This document shows, piece by piece, positions 23,234-33,162 of a stretch of 64,000 nucleotides of DNA (the stretch's first letter is position 1; the number at the start of each line of letters is the position of its first letter). Under the pieces are notes generated by a model, which searched no databases, was not told where the DNA came from, and worked only from the letters and a program-made list of their open reading frames with translations. The position numbers and the translations under genes were made by a program. The stretch comes from Porogramme epimiltina (lineage: Eukaryota; Basidiomycota; Agaricomycetes; Polyporales; Polyporaceae): assembly GCA_900155495.1 (NCBI GenBank), contig FTLJ01000237.1, positions 1-64,000 on the forward strand, in the 5' to 3' direction.

Positions 23234-23633
23234 GGAACGGGCAAGTCAGAGAGTGGGTTATCATATCCTCCCTAGATTAGATACAGCAGATCTGCCACAT
23301 CTCCGTAGATCTCGGCTGTCGTCCCCATCCTCCGTCTCCGAGCCATGCCGAGCCGCTCTGCAGGCTTCCTCTTTCTCCGACGGTCCAACCACCACCAGAC
23401 AAGTGTGCAAGGCTGACATCTTTGCACTGGTGACATACGGAACAGAGGCCACAAGACGTGTTATCGCCCGCGGCCGATTCGACGACGGCGTTCTTTCGTA
23501 AAATTGACAAAACGCTGGGCCTAGGCAGGGGATACAGCCACGAGATGAGATTACCCGATCCACAAGTTTACATACAATGCTTCAGCACACATGTTTAGCC
23601 TCGGACAACACCGACCGATCCCTCCCAACTACC
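23234..23633. other. ASN1 upstream / aldo-keto reductase 3' flank
   Basis: About 400 bp with no gene. The left part should carry the ASN1 promoter and the right part the 3' UTR of the aldo/keto reductase. Confidence 0.4.
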
Positions 23634-25192
23634 TCAGGCCCAGAGGTGCAGTATCTTCTGGTCCACAGTGTCGTTGTAACGACCACCCATGATTGGGGTG
23701 CTCGCGAGGACTTTATCGATTTCGGCGAGCTCAGCCTCCGTGAGGGGAATGTCGCCAGCGGCGATGTTCTCCAGGTTGCGCTTCTTGTTCCTGGAAATTA
23801 CAAACCGGTGAACACCGTACAAAATCTCACACTCGACTGGAACTTACGAAGAACCAGGAATGGGGATGACGTGTGGCCCGCGGGAGATGACCCAGGCGAT
23901 GGCGAGCTGAGCGGGAGCGACACCCTTCTTCTCAGCGATCCCCTTAGTCGCTTCAACGAGAGCCATGTTATGGTTGAATGCCTCCTCCTGGAAGCGGGAG
24001 AACCGGTGGCGCATGTCGCCGGCTGTGATACAGTCAACTTCCAACCATCTGCCCTTGCTGCGACGATGCTCACCGTGGAGATCCTTCGGGCTCTTGATAG
24101 TCCCGGTCAAGAATCCTCGCCCGAGGGGACTAGAATAATACGCGTCCCATCAGCGCACATAATTCACGAGGCAACGCTAATTCCACGCACGAATAAGCGG
24201 CCACAACCACACCAAGCTCTTGGGCCGTCGCGATGACTGATAACCCCTCAAACGTCAGCTTATATGCGTGCTTCTATATTGCTCACTCACCCTTCTTAGT
24301 CTCATCTTCATACGACCACAAGTTAACCTCGATCTCAACGACCGAAACAGGGGAGACCTGGGAGTTTGCGAGAATGTCAGTTACGGGCCTGAGGAGCCTG
24401 TGTCTGACACATACTCACCGAGTGGGCCTTTCTAAGGGTAGCTGCGCTGCACTCGGAGATGCCAATGTGCGAGAAGTGGCCTTCATCCTTCAGCGCGGCG
24501 ATCGAAGCTATCGCCTCCTCGATTGTGACATTGTCTGCTACGCGGGCCATCTCGAAAAGGTCCATCTTCTTGATCCCGCCAAGTGTCTCGTTGATCAACT
24601 CAACGCTGCGGCGCAGGTTCTCTGGCCTGTGCTAGATGCGTTAGACGGTGAAATCTCACCTGCAAGCAAATGGCTAGCACTCACGAGCCGTCAGGGGAGA
24701 GTGAGTTGGGCTTCAAGCCACCCTTGACTGAGAGGAACGTCTTTTCAGCATACTCGGGATACTTCTTGTAGAACCGAGAAAGCATCTGGAGGTTCGCGAG
24801 AGAGCAGTCGGGCCCGTAAAACTCCCCTGGGTGATATCGAGTGAGCGGCGGAGGCAGAAGGGGATCGCACACGATGGACACTGACCGCTGTTCAGCATCA
24901 TCTTCGCGCCGGCGGGCATCGCGTCGGCGCCGGCCTTGATGGCTTCAAAGGCCTCCTCGTCGGGGAGGGGGTGGTTTGTGTCCCTCCACCTATGATCTTT
25001 CGGTCAGTAAACGGTGAGATCGTGGCCGATAGCGACACGAACGTCATCAGCATCAGGCCATGCTACGATAAGACGAAGTCAGCCCAAAAGTTCATTCATT
25101 ACAATGCAGAAGGGGATGTTACTTACACCGACTCTGCCTACAGTAACGGCAGACTCGCCGAACCCAATCTTGACGGTGCTAACGATAGTCAT
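23634..25192 (-). CDS. Aldo/keto reductase, pyridoxal-reductase-like
   Basis: Ten exons (25127-25192, 25043-25062, 24886-24989, 24685-24826, 24419-24626, 24291-24357, 24191-24236, 24074-24129, 23848-24022, 23634-23790) encode 346 aa. The AKR landmarks are in order: GRVGHGLMLMTWRD after the first strand, a Tyr-containing NSGEFYGP segment, the lysine in FLSVKGG, EIEVNLWSYE, VAAYSPLGRGFLTG, and VIPIPGSSNKKR for the NADP phosphate. HGLMxMTW and SVKGGL resemble fungal pyridoxal reductase (Plr1), which reduces pyridoxal to pyridoxine with NADPH in the cytosol. Other AKR substrates remain possible. Exon 2 is only 20 nt. The acceptor of intron 4 was placed at 24627 because it is the only one restoring the frame and gives SPENLRRSVE. 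Confidence 0.85.
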
Positions 25193-26722
25193 ATTGACGT
25201 GTGCGGTGTGTTAGAGTTGAGAATAAGAGCCTAGCTGAGAGGTGGAACGCTGGGTGGGGAATGCAGTGACCGTGGTGACGTCGATATATATATACCCGTG
25301 GCTCCCTTTCTCCTAGGAGGCCTCTGGCCTTAGGCGCTAGACCAAAGGAAGGCGAGATGTCAGGCCAGACATCATCGAGTGAAACTGCCATGAACACGTA
25401 GTCGACGCAGCCATTACAGTCAGTGGCGGATATCGTAAGCACACGCTACACTGGCAAATTCGATATGACAGCCTAACCGGGTCGCGGGGGGGTGGACGCG
25501 GACTGTCGGCAGCGGGAACGGGCCTCTCCAACACCCACGAGGGCGTCACGGGGGGCGCTTCAGTCTCGAAATGGTGTCGCGCTGCCGATCGGTGTATCCG
25601 ATTCGTGACGTTTTTGGTAGCCGCACAGGTTCGCGGGGAGTGTGGTTACGATTCTCTCCCGAGCGGCCGTTCACTCTCACTCGGAGTTCAATGTGGGTCA
25701 CCCTCAGTCCCCCCTCGGAGTTTATGTGGGTCAGGCCTAACCCTAAGACCACAGCGTTGTTGGTCGCGCGATGCGGGATATCGAGGCTGGCAATCGCTGG
25801 CTGACGCGTCATATATAAGACGCAACCGTAGGAGATGCGAGCCCCCGACGAACCCTCCTCCGTCGAGCCCTCGTTGATAGGCCAGTATGTCGTCGTGTGG
25901 AGTCGCTGCAACTGTTTGTATATCTGCACGTTATATTGAGAACGAGAATAAGACAGCGGGTATACATGATGCCTATAGGACAGGGTATTCATTCGATCCA
26001 CACCCGTGTCTGATACTCTAATGTTAATTTGAACTCTTCAATAATACGCCCAACTCGCTTTGACATAGACTGAGATGGTGCCTTTTAACGGTTGCAGATC
26101 ATACAGCAACTGTCCTCGAGTGAGGCTAGCAGAATGTCAGCTGTGTTATCGCAACGTGTGTAGTTCAGTGCCGTTGACGAGCTCAATATGCCCAAGGAGC
26201 ACTTCGAAAAGAGCTCGGACACATCAAGTCAAGCAGGGCCCAGTACCTGAGGGAAGTAAATGTGACTGAACACTATGAACCCACCCACATGGTGGACGCT
26301 CAGAAGCGCATCGCTGGATGTGATCCACCTATCGTGTGCGGACGGTCAGCCTCCTGGTGGGCCGTGCTAGTGGAGGGCAGCCTTCGAAGAAGCATATGGA
26401 GGCGGTGGGGGTCCACAGACATCCGCAGAGGGTGCTGTGCGGCCAAGGAGAGGGTGAGAACGCCGTGGGCGACGGGGCGGAGCGGGTTCAATGTGGTGGT
26501 CGGGGACAAGCACTACACAGCAGCGGGCGAGGGGCTGCGCGTGGCAAAGGCTATGACGCTCGACGCACGTGCTCCCCGAGAATATCACCGGCTCTGCTAT
26601 GCCCGCGCTCTTCAGGCAGCTTGCTCGGTCCCTCCCTGTCTCTGCTCTCGACGTGCACTTTGCCCCTAGCGCAACCCTCTTCTCATTTCACTTTTCACTA
26701 TCTTGCTTTACTATTGTTCACG
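25193..26722. other. Divergent intergenic region, 1.5 kb
   Basis: This lies between the outward-facing aldo/keto reductase and syntaxin genes. It is less GC-rich than the genes, with a TATATATATA run near 25284-25293. The short CCTAACCCTAAG at about 25736-25747 is not a telomere array. No gene is supported. Confidence 0.4.
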
Positions 26723-28136
26723 ATGCAGAACGACAGGCTTGCGGCGTACAGGGTGTGTGCTGCTGCGCTCTCAACCTGAGCCCCTTGGCTAACCTCCGTT
26801 CTCATCGCTCGATTTTGCAGGCTGGCCAGCAGCAACAGCAACAGTCCTTCGAGATGACTGGTATTCAGAACGGTGCCTTCTCCCCGCCGCCAGCAGCAGG
26901 CAATGGTAACGGGGGCGCAGGCGTAATGGAGAACTTCTACTCTCAGGTACGCTGCACTTCTCTGTTCCCGCGCCCTCGCACTCGCGCATAATCTCCCCTT
27001 CCCCGCCCCCGACATGGCGTCATGCTGGTCATTGATGTGGGCAAACCATTCAACTTCCAGGTGACGCAAATACAAGACGACATCTCCCAGTTCAGCAGCA
27101 ACGTGCAGCGCATTCAGGAGCTTCACGGCCGCACCCTCAATGCTGCTGACGAGGGCACGCGCCAGCGCGACGGCGCGGTGCTCGACGACCTCGTCGCACA
27201 GACGAGGCAGATCAGCAACAGCCTCAAAGAGAAAATCCAGTCGCTGGCCTCTTACCCTGTCTCTCGCCCCCAGGATCAGGCCGTTCGAAGGGACCAGGTA
27301 CGCGCCCTCTTCCTGGGACCGCACGCACATGTAGGCGCTAGCGCTGACGCCGGGGGTGCTTTTCTCTATCAGGCCAACCGCCTCCGGACGCGGTTTGTGG
27401 AGGTGCTGCAGACCTACCAGAATGTAGAGCGCGACTACAGGCAGCGCTACAAGCAGAGGATCGAGCGGCAGTTCAGGATTGGTGAGCGGTGTTTTTTCAC
27501 AGCGGTTGGCAGGGAGATCCTGACGCGACTACCACCACAGTCAAGCCCGATGCCACGCCGGAGGAGGTACAGGCAGTCGTCGAGGACCCGGAAGGTGGCT
27601 CTCAGATTTTCTCACAAGCGGTAAGTGACATGGTAACGTGAATGCTTCCTGTCTAACCTCAACTTTGCAACCGCAGCTGTCGAGGTCTCAAGAGTATGGC
27701 GCTGCACGCATGGCTTACCGGGAGACCCAAGATCGCCATAATGACATCCGGAAAATTGAGAACACCTTGGCAGAGCTTGCTCAGCTGTTCAACGACGTTG
27801 GTGGTTTCCTAAACGACGTCGCAAAGTAACTAACGACACGTTTAGATGTCTGTGATGATCGCTCAACAAGATGAGGCCATCGACCAAATCCATACTGTTG
27901 CCGGCAAAGTCGAGCAGGATACCGCTGCGGGGTAGGCTATCTCGGACTCGTCACATATGTGAATGCCTCCTAACGCCCACGCTCTTAGTGATAAAGAAAC
28001 TGGTATCGCGGTCAAACACGCGCGTGCCGCACGTCGCAAGCGTTGGATCTGTTTTGGCATCTTCGTCTTCGTCATCGTCGTTGTCGCGCTTATTCTCGCT
28101 CTCTACTTCACCGTTGGTCCCGGAGGGAAGAAGTAG
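26723..28136 (+). CDS. Plasma-membrane t-SNARE, syntaxin of the SSO1 type
   Basis: Eight exons (26723-26752, 26821-26946, 27061-27297, 27373-27481, 27541-27620, 27677-27796, 27846-27931, 27989-28136) encode 311 aa. A Gln-rich N-terminus precedes the Habc helical bundle (ISQFSSNVQRIQELHGR onward). The SNARE motif covers roughly residues 205-270, with the expected zero-layer glutamine at Q242 (IAQQDEAID). A basic patch (KHARAARRKR) leads into a single C-terminal membrane anchor of about 22 hydrophobic residues and GPGGKK. Such syntaxins pair with Sec9/SNAP-25 and synaptobrevin proteins to fuse secretory vesicles with the plasma membrane. The donor of intron 6 (GTTGGT at 27797) is weak but gives the canonical LFNDMSVMI register. 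Confidence 0.93.
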
Positions 28137-28765
28137 TAGGGATGATCTCTCCGCTGCCCAGCACGGCCTCTCACTACGCTCGCTCCGGTCCCGAATAATT
28201 TATATTCAGACCTTTCTTACGAGACACCCTATGATCGCAGCCCTGCGCCGCCTGGATGCGCAGGAGGGACGCTTTTTGACGACCGTACTATGACCCCTTC
28301 TTGTATCACTTGTTACAGGTACCCCTACAGCTACGCGATTATCTAGTTATACCCAGTGCTCGTCACATTTAATGCTTACCAATTACAATGCCCAACTTTG
28401 CCCCCGAGAAGGCTTTTCATACCCCCTCTACGTCTGCTCCCGTCAAATCGGGGCGCCGGTATACGCTACATGTAAATGGTGCCTCACACGCACACGTCAA
28501 CGGTCTCCCACTTCGACTCCTAGCGCGGACGCCGGGACAGCTTCTCCACTCCGGGAGCGTTTTTCTCAGCATTACGAGCCCCAGCATTTTGGTTAGGAAC
28601 CTTCATGGACACCTATATCCCCATCGATGTCCTATGTGGGTTCCGTAGCACGATGCCGGCCGGATCATCTATGCAGGTAGTCGTCGCACTAAAGGCGCGG
28701 CGCAATGACTTCGTTGCTCTGCAAGCATCGCATCCCGGAGTCGCTCTCATCGTCCAACCCCCACC
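28137..28765. other. Intergenic region upstream of kynureninase
   Basis: About 630 bp holding the syntaxin 3' UTR and presumably the kynureninase promoter. No reading frame with support. Confidence 0.4.
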
Positions 28766-30777
28766 ATGACCAGCCCCGCAGAGACTTTCAAGCTTGCGCC
28801 GGGGGATGACCCATTGCGCGTATTTCGCGACGAGTTCGTCGTGCCGACGTTCCGTCAGATGAAGGCCGCGAATGTGTCCGCGGAAATGGGTGCGTCTCTC
28901 TCCCTTTCCTCCTCTCTATCCCCTGTCCCCTTGAACCCTTGTCCCTCGACCCTGATGCTCACGACCCCCACCGCTCTCTTATCCCCGAATGGCCACTGGC
29001 GGCTCCAGCGGACGAACCGTGCACTTACCTCTGCGGAAACTCGCTCGGGCTGCTCCCCAAGCGCGCGAAGAAGCTCGTGCAGGAGGAGCTCGACGTCTGG
29101 GCGACGAGGTACGCCGCTCACTTCCCTCCGCGCGCCTCTCGGCGCGTCCAGAAACGCGGCGGCAGCAGCGGCGGCCGTCTGGGCCAGGGCCAGGGGGGCG
29201 GGGGCGCCGACCGATAGGCTCACGCGCGCGCACCGACAGGGCCGTCGAGGGGCACTTCGACCACCCCCACGGGCGCGACTGGATGTACATCGCGGACAAG
29301 GTGCACCCGCACTTCGCGAAGCTCGTAGGTGCGCACACGCCTGTTCCCTGCTGTTCCTCCTAGTCGCCCCGTTCCTGAGGCGGGATCCCGCCTCCGCGCG
29401 GGCCAGGCGCGAGCGAGTCCGAGGTCGCGTGCATGGGCACGCTCACCGCGAACCTGCACCTGATGCTCAACGCGTTCTACAAGCCCAAGGAGGGCAGGCA
29501 CAAGATCCTCTGCGAGGCGCGCGCGTTCCCGTCCGACCAGGTTCGTCGTTTCCCCGGGCCTCGCGGGCATGGAAGCTCGTCCTGACGGCCCCCGCGCAGT
29601 ACGCGTTCGCGACCCAGGTCGCGTCGCGCGGGTACGACCCTGACGAGGCCATCATCGCGCTCGCGCCGCGCGCGGGGGAGCACACGCTCCGCACGGAAGA
29701 CATCCTCGCGGCCATCGAGGAGCACGGGAAGTCGATCGCGCTCGTCATCTTCGCGGGCGTGCAGTACTACACCGGCCAGTGGTTCGAGATGCAGAAGATC
29801 ACCGCCGCGGCGCGGGCTCAGGTGCGCGCACTCTCCCCACCCCACCCCACAACTTCTCCACCGGACATCTTGACAATCTGAGCGGTCGCGTTTTCTTTAG
29901 GGCTGCACGTGCGGCTGGGACCTGGCGCACGCGGTGGGGAACGTCCCCCTCGCGCTGCACGACTGGGACGTCGACTTCGCGGTGTGGTGCACGTACAAGT
30001 ACCTCAACTCAGGCCCGGGCGGCATCGCCGGCCTGTTCGTGCACGAGCGGTGGGCGGACCTTCCCATCCAGTGCGCATCCCCGTTCCCTTCGATGCCACC
30101 GCAAAAAAGACGCTAACGCCCCCCGCTCTTCCCCGCTCTCTTTCCTCCCTTTCACCGCGCCTACTTCCGCTTCTCCCTCCCCTCTCGCGCCTCTCCGCGC
30201 GCGCAGGGAAGCGGGGTGGTGGGGCCACAACCCCGCGACGCGGTTCGACATGCCCCCGCGCTTCCACGCGATCCGCGGCGCGCAGGGCTTCCAGCAGTCG
30301 AACCCGTCCGTGCTCGCGGCCGTCGCGCTCCTCGGCTCGCTCGAGGTCTTCGCCGCCGCGGGCGGCCTCCCCGCGCTCCGCGCGCGCTCGCTCCGCCTCA
30401 CGGGCCACCTCGAGGCGCTCCTCCGCCGGAGCCGCTTCTTCGTCCCCATCGAGCGGGCCGGCGCGGGAGAGAGCGCTGGCCCGGGGGCGACGGTGGGCGT
30501 GACAGTGATCACGCCCGCGGACCCCGCGCAGCGCGGCGCGCAGCTCTCGCTCGTGTTCCTCCCGACCGGGCGCGGAGTCATGCCGCGCGTGCTTAAGGGG
30601 CTCGAGGCGCACGGTGTGGTGGGCGACTCGCGCAAGCCGGACGTGATTCGGCTCGCGCCCGCGCCGCTGTACAACTCGTGGGAGGACGTCGAGCGCGCGG
30701 TGCGGGTGCTCGATGAGGTGCTCGCGGAGGTCGAGAAGGAGGGCGTGCCGCCGCTTGCCGAGGAGCCGGGGAAGTAG
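28766..30777 (+). CDS. BNA5: Kynureninase (L-kynurenine hydrolase)
   Basis: Seven exons (28766-28889, 29009-29108, 29240-29328, 29407-29540, 29600-29821, 29901-30070, 30207-30777) encode 469 aa, the normal family size. Conserved blocks are [56 protein letters not shown] with the PLP-binding lysine at residue 256, [10 protein letters not shown] and [12 protein letters not shown]. The cytosolic PLP enzyme cleaves kynurenine to anthranilate plus alanine, or 3-hydroxykynurenine to 3-hydroxyanthranilate plus alanine, on the route to NAD. It is convergent with kynurenine formamidase, 373 bp away. Intron 1 is long for this window (119 nt): no AG occurs between 28890 and 29006, so the acceptor at 29007-29008 is the first possible one. 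Confidence 0.95.
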
Positions 30778-31150
30778 GGCGCGGTCGAGGCTTGAGGCTT
30801 GAGGGCGGAGAGGAGAATAGAAATAACATTTGGAAGTTGTATCTAGGGGACGATGTACGTTCACTGCTGTCGGAGGTTATAGGAAACACGGCGTTCTACA
30901 TTGATAGTCGTACAATCGAGGGTACACACGTTTATTGGGATGCTTCGTTCAACTCTGACTGCTGTATTCTTGAGCCCGCATGAATAGCACTAGCGTGTAT
31001 CATCGGGAGAGCGAGCTAGCTCTTAACATCCGTTCATTTCGGCACGCTAAATACGCACCTCGGTCAGTACTCTTCGCTCCGCACTGGAACGGGACGTTCG
31101 ACGCACCAATTTGATGATCGCGGACCACATCCACCAGATCGCCGGCAGAC
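30778..31150. other. Convergent 3' region of the two kynurenine-pathway genes
   Basis: 373 bp between the stop codons of kynureninase and kynurenine formamidase. Presumed 3' UTRs; no other feature seen. Confidence 0.45.
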
Positions 31151-32072
31151 CTAGACATCCGCCTCCTGGGGGGCGGCGGCATCCGCTAGGATGAACTCGG
31201 CGACAATGCGGGGGTAGACGTCGCCCATGAGGATGTCGTTGTGTCCTTCATCCAGCTCGTCGAAGTTCTTGAGCACCTTCGGGCTGCGCGCCAAGGCCTT
31301 CTCCGCGCCCTCCCCGTCGCCCGGCTCCCCGGCGAGCTCGCGCAGGTGGGCGTGCATGGCCTCGCTCTGGGGCCGATCGACGAGGGTGTCGCCGGCGGAG
31401 TGGAGGACGAGCCAGCGGATGTGGGCGGCCCCCGGGCGGGCGGGGTGCACGGCGACGTTGAACTCGGCGTAGGACTCGGCGTCGCCGAACGCGTCGGCGA
31501 CGAACCAGTCCTTGTAGGTGGGGAAGGCGCGGCAGAGGGCGTCGAGGTCGTAGATGCCCTCGGAGAAGACGGCGGCACGGACGGCGCGGAGCAGCTGCGG
31601 CGCGGGCGCGAGGCGGGGCTCACCGGAGTCGAGGAGGATGGAGGCGAGCATGTGCGCGGAGCAGCTATGGCCGAGGAGGTAGAGCCGCTGCGGCGGGGGC
31701 TGGGGCGAGCTGGGGTGCGGGCCGGGCCATGTGGAGAGGAAGTGGAGAAAGAGGAGGATGTCGGCGGCGTGGGCCGGGTGGCGGATGGGCTCCTGAGGCC
31801 TGGTGAGGCGGTAGTTGGGGACGGCGACGGGGAAGGAGGTGAGCCGTGCGAGGGTCTGCGCGAGCTGGGCGTACTCGGTCTTGTCCTCGCTGGGGGCTGC
31901 GGATGAGCGGGGGCAGTGGGGGAGAGAGATGAGATACGCACGACCGCCAGGCACCGCCGTGGACGAAGACGACAAGCGAGGAGGGGCTCGGTGGGGCCTG
32001 TGCTGGGAGCGGTGCGGGAGCGTAGTAGTCGAAGCAGTGCGCTGCAGCTGGCCCGTACGCGAATTCTGACAT
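31151..32072 (-). CDS. BNA7: Kynurenine formamidase (alpha/beta hydrolase)
   Basis: Two exons (31942-32072, 31151-31889; 52-nt intron) encode 289 aa. The oxyanion-hole motif HGGAW is near residues 38-42, and the nucleophile elbow reads GHSCSAH with Ser119, a variant of GxSxG ending in Ser. A late aspartate (HSAGDTLVD) and histidine (DEGHND) complete the expected triad. The enzyme hydrolyses N-formylkynurenine to kynurenine and formate, the step before or beside kynureninase in tryptophan breakdown and NAD synthesis. The family assignment rests on HGGAW, on the segment order and on the neighbour; another small esterase is possible. The acceptor at 31890 was chosen because the upstream alternative breaks the frame. 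Confidence 0.85.
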
Positions 32073-32189
32073 CGTCGTCGGTGCCGATCCCGGGTGAATG
32101 ACGTCACTCCCGACATCCGACGCTTATATAGCCTGCGCGCCCGCAGCTCCAGCCCCCATCCCATCTTCCGCATACTCCCGTCTCTCATC
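32073..32189. promoter_or_regulatory. 117-bp divergent promoter, formamidase / PMP3
   Basis: The two start codons are only 117 bp apart. The region holds a perfect palindrome TGACGTCA (32099-32106), the CRE/ATF-CREB site bound by fungal bZIP factors of the stress-response type, and TATATA at 32125-32130, about 60 bp before the PMP3 ATG. Stress control of PMP3 would fit, but this is inference. Confidence 0.5.
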
Positions 32190-32601
32190 ATGCCTTTCAC
32201 CGGCTCTGACATCTGCAAGGTGTGTCCTCCTCTCTCGCTATGTTTTTTGCTCAACGCTGACCCTTCTGTAGATTATGTACGTGCAACCCCTCGCCGCCCC
32301 GCCACATTTCACATTCCTGACACGCCCTCTAGCTTTGCGATCCTCCTACCCCCGCTCGGTGTCTTCCTCGAGCGTGGATGTGGCGCCGACTTTGCCATTA
32401 ACATTCTCCTGGTGAGCCTCTCGGGTCTATTATCTAGGAGTTGCTGCTCACCGTCGCCACTGTATAGACAATCCTGGGATACATGTATGTCTCAGTTTCG
32501 TTCGGGGCTTTTACCCCCTCCCCTCGCCACGACGCCGAGTTGACCCCCCTTCTCTCAGCCCTGGTATCATCCACGCGCTCTACATCATACTCAAATATTA
32601 G
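32190..32601 (+). CDS. PMP3: Plasma-membrane proteolipid 3 (Pmp3/UPF0057 family)
   Basis: Five exons encode a 57-aa protein: 32190-32219 (30 nt), 32272-32276 (5 nt), 32333-32411 (79 nt), 32468-32484 (17 nt) and 32559-32601 (43 nt). The product begins MPFTGSDICKIIFAILLPP, continues GVFLERGCGADFAINILL and ends GIIHALYIILKY, matching the whole length of the conserved Pmp3 family with two membrane helices. Pmp3 is a small hydrophobic plasma-membrane protein that affects membrane potential and salt tolerance in yeast. The 5-nt exon (ATTAT) supplies the two Ile codons with one base from exon 3; without it the conserved KIIxAIxLPP cannot be built. All four introns have GT-AG ends. Confidence 0.95.
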
Positions 32602-33162
32602 GGCGGGGTCGTGTACACCCCGCCCCTGTCACGACCAAACACGGCTTCACGATTCCATGACCGTTCGGAACTTCTTCTGTCCGCAATCTACAATTCTACA
32701 TTCACCACGTACTTTCGGGCGGCCCGTACTTACGTTTCCGTGTAATTGATACCCCCTGTACCACCAATACACGCGGTTATCGAGCATTTTCCTCGCACGA
32801 CGTCGTGCCCTCTACCGAACATGTGGGTCGTGCCGAGCGGCGTGCATCTCACAAAACGGCACAGGAATGCACGGTGACCGCTACATGAATGACCCAAGCA
32901 TAAACGAAGCTCTTGGCGGTCTATATGCGTGTATTACTTGTACATGATGGTTTTGACTCACTTCTCGATGATCTACACGTGCATACAGGAACTAACCTAC
33001 AGGCGCACTCCCCCCTCGTGGACCCGGCATTTAAGGCTCTCCGGCTGCCTTCTCGCAGGGCCCTCTACGAAATACCACCAGCGTGAACGCTTCCGCAGCC
33101 CACGCGAGCGCACCGACCGCCACAAGAAGGCAGGCCGGCAGCTTAGGCGGTCAAGAAGACCT
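32602..33162. other. Intergenic region, PMP3 3' end to eIF2B epsilon 3' end
   Basis: About 560 bp between two convergent genes. No reading frame or repeat with support. Confidence 0.4.

Noticed and set aside
25736..25747. Telomere-like CCTAACCCTAAG
   Set aside because: Only about two imperfect units; no array.
27797..27845. Alternative donor at 27818 in the syntaxin gene that would add exactly seven residues (one heptad) to the SNARE motif
   Set aside because: It would leave an intron of only 28 nt, too short to be credible, and the shorter exon matches the canonical syntaxin register.
30004..30864. Long minus-strand frames opposite kynureninase
   Set aside because: They are shadows of the GC-rich kynureninase exon, with Arg/Ala-rich translations and no domain.
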